DNA from: Bremia lactucae
Taxonomy: Eukaryota > Oomycota > Peronosporomycetes > Peronosporales > Peronosporaceae
NCBI RefSeq assembly: GCF_004359215.1
Contig: NC_090613.1
Span: forward strand, 7,249,973-7,293,759
Direction of reading: 5' to 3'
Length of the DNA: 43,787 nucleotides
Under the pieces are notes generated by a model, which saw nothing but the letters and a program-made list of their open reading frames with translations, did not search any database and was not told where the DNA came from. Shown here in pieces: positions 42,029 to 43,787 of this stretch; positions within the stretch are counted from its first letter, which is position 1, and every line of letters begins with the position of its first letter. The position numbers and the translations under genes were made by a program.

Positions 42029-43189
42029 TTTCTGGACCAATTTTTTTCTAACCGCTTACAGTTCAACTGCGGAGTGGTAGCAGGTCGCCCATCAGGCGCC
42101 AGAACGTTTGATGTGGCATCTAAAGATATTTGTGTTTCCGGAGGAGCTCTCAAAGCTCTTAGATATTTCTGTCATAATTCAGTGGATGACCGGGAGCCTG
42201 CAGGTTTATTTACGTAGGTTTCAAAACCAAAAGCTGGATCCGCCAACGTGAGCATGGGTTGACAGATGGATGGCTAAACGTTCAGCATCGCATCCATTAG
42301 ACTACAATGGCTCCGTTGATGGATACCAGTGACGATTGGAACCAGGTGCGGGATCGTAATATGCTGGAAATGATGAGCTTCGGTTTTGTGATCCAAAGCA
42401 TAGTTTCAAGCTCAGCCAACATTTGCTGTGTGCGCTACTATACGATCACGAAATTTTGGCACCTTAGTAGGCACTCCAACGGCTACCGGGCAGTGCCAAA
42501 CCACATTAGACGTACCACCCCTTCCAGAAACATGGGGCAGCCTGTAAGCTAGAACATTATCCGCCAAATGTTAGAAGTCCTGGATTCCTGCATGTGTATC
42601 CAGGGCCTCGACTTCGAACACTATCGGGAACTTTCCGACCAACGTCGCAAAACCGGGTGAGGTTGTGGAGCACCACTAATACTCAACTCGACGACCTGAG
42701 GTGTGTCCTCCCAGGCCTTGGTAACACTGCCAGATAGATCCCCTTGCGAGATTGTGAGCATTCTTGAGACATTACAACCCACCATAAATGGCACACGCGC
42801 CTCTTAATGCCTCTTTGCCGTCTCTCTGGTGAAAAAGTAGAAGTGAGTAGACTTCGTCATCCTATTATAGATGATCGTCTTCGCCTGTCGGAGCAAGAGG
42901 TGTGAAGCTGGTAGTTCGCGTTTTTCGCCGAATCAAAATTGAGTTCGTGAGTGCCCTCGCGGTTAGACGCGTCACCTTAACAAAGCGGTTTCGACACAAA
43001 TGGAGAATCAGGTCGGTCTCGTCTTGGGCCTGGATCGTGATTTGTCGATGTAGCTGCTCTTCATTCAAGAATGTTTTTCAGGAAGGCAGACATGCGTCTG
43101 CAGGCCATTGTGCCTTCGACCAATTCGGCAATCACCGCCTATTCGTCATCAGGGCCCTCGCACATGGTGGTATGCAGAGAGGGTCATGC
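42029..43189 (-). other. Right half of the degenerate element split by family C
   Basis: On the minus strand this continues the remnant of 32128-33339; the shared TTTCC/TTTCT marks the split. No long frame survives. 42865-43068 (-) reads MNEEQLHRQITIQAQDETDL and on, possibly gag, but I cannot confirm it. The last bases before 43190 (GCAGAGAGGG) are purine-rich, like a polypurine tract for the LTR that follows. Confidence 0.4.
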
Positions 43190-43720
43190 TGTAACGGGCT
43201 AAAGTTGCCCTAATGTTACACAGTCCCCATTAAGTACATTTGGTACTTAAGGGGATGGTCAATTACTAAATAATAGTAATTAGACCCAACACTCGGGTGT
43301 GGTGCACATTTGTCACCAACCCTTGTGGATGTGATGCACATGGGTGCATTCACATTAGGAGGGATGACGCCCAGCGTCATCAGTTACGCGAGGTATCTAC
43401 AAAGATACGCTCGCAATACATATTAAATGATATCTATAGAGGTATCATTTTAATTGGTAAAAATAGGTATTTGTATTTAATTCTATTAAATATAAATCAG
43501 TCTGAAAATTACTACCTACTTGGTAAGTGCGCACGAGGAGACGGATTACCGCTCCCGTGACGACACTTTACCAGAGTTCTTAGTGTGTTGGGTGAGGTCG
43601 CTTGCGCGCCCACCACAACTACCTCACTGCACGCAAGAGAAGCAGGTTTAACCGCTTCCTCGCTGTGCTAGGGTGTGTGCTTAAGTAGAGCGTGGCCGCA
43701 TTACGACGTGCCCGCCTACA
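43190..43720 (+). repeat. Family A LTR and primer-binding site, element runs off the window
   Basis: 531 bp, TGTAACGGGCTAAAG...CCCGCCTACA, then primer-binding site TGGTAGCACTTGAAATCC from 43723. Internal sequence continues to 43787. The LTR contains strong hairpins, for example TTAAGTAC/GTACTTAA at 43230-43250 with flanking CCCC/GGGG, and GATGACG/CGTCATC at about 43363-43381. Confidence 0.85.
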
Positions 43721-43787
43721 CTTGGTAGCACTTGAAATCCTTCCCACGACCCGCATCTCTGCGTGTGTACGTGAGGATGAGCCTCAA

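Overview
The window looks like a stretch of an oomycete genome (Phytophthora or downy-mildew type). The evidence is inference from four things. Host genes are closely packed and carry very short GT-AG introns (52-117 bp). Some starts have Inr/FPR-like core promoter motifs about 50-60 bp upstream. The housekeeping proteins are clearly eukaryotic. The rest is filled with nested Ty3/gypsy elements carrying chromodomains and a Ty1/copia element. No species is claimed.

Layout. 1-689: a tRNA-derived SINE-like repeat next to a truncated LTR (family A). 1090-14530: a gene island with a PPR-like mitochondrial protein (+), a cofactor-dependent phosphoglycerate mutase with an N-terminal extension (-), a UBE2G1/Ubc7-type E2 (-, 4 exons), a triose-phosphate/nucleotide-sugar transporter family protein (-, 4 exons), VPS11 (+, 4 exons), an uncertain small ORF (+), a LYR-motif protein (-), an RNF10/Mag2-type RING E3 (+, at least 5 exons) and a WrbA/FQR-type NAD(P)H:quinone oxidoreductase (+). 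Exon boundaries were placed by hand from splice sites, reading-frame phase and family conservation.

15060-31575: a transposon nest holding one host gene, a signal-peptide-bearing histidine phosphatase at 21211-22059. It contains an inverted-dimer gypsy fragment (15060-17195), a deleted copia element with a perfect 5-bp target duplication (17667-20355), and a near full-length but decayed gypsy element of family B (22506-31575). 31671-33339 and 42029-43189 hold family A LTR sequence and a degenerate minus-strand gypsy element. That element was split by a family C gypsy element (33340-42028), which itself carries a family B solo LTR near its 3' end. 43190-43787 is a family A LTR followed by its primer-binding site, running off the window.

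The most unusual signal is not a gene. The family B element (LTR, gag, protease, integrase and 3' region) is packed with short, often perfect inverted repeats of 6-13 bp with tiny loops, at one point about every 40-100 bp. Family A LTRs show the same habit and family C shows it less strongly. I saw no such density in the host genes or in the copia element. Other notable observations are a roughly 50-bp microinversion inside the copia reverse transcriptase, microhomology-mediated loss of the copia 5' half, a 272-codon antisense frame before the family B 3' LTR, and a 55-bp almost perfect hairpin inside an insertion in the family C reverse transcriptase.
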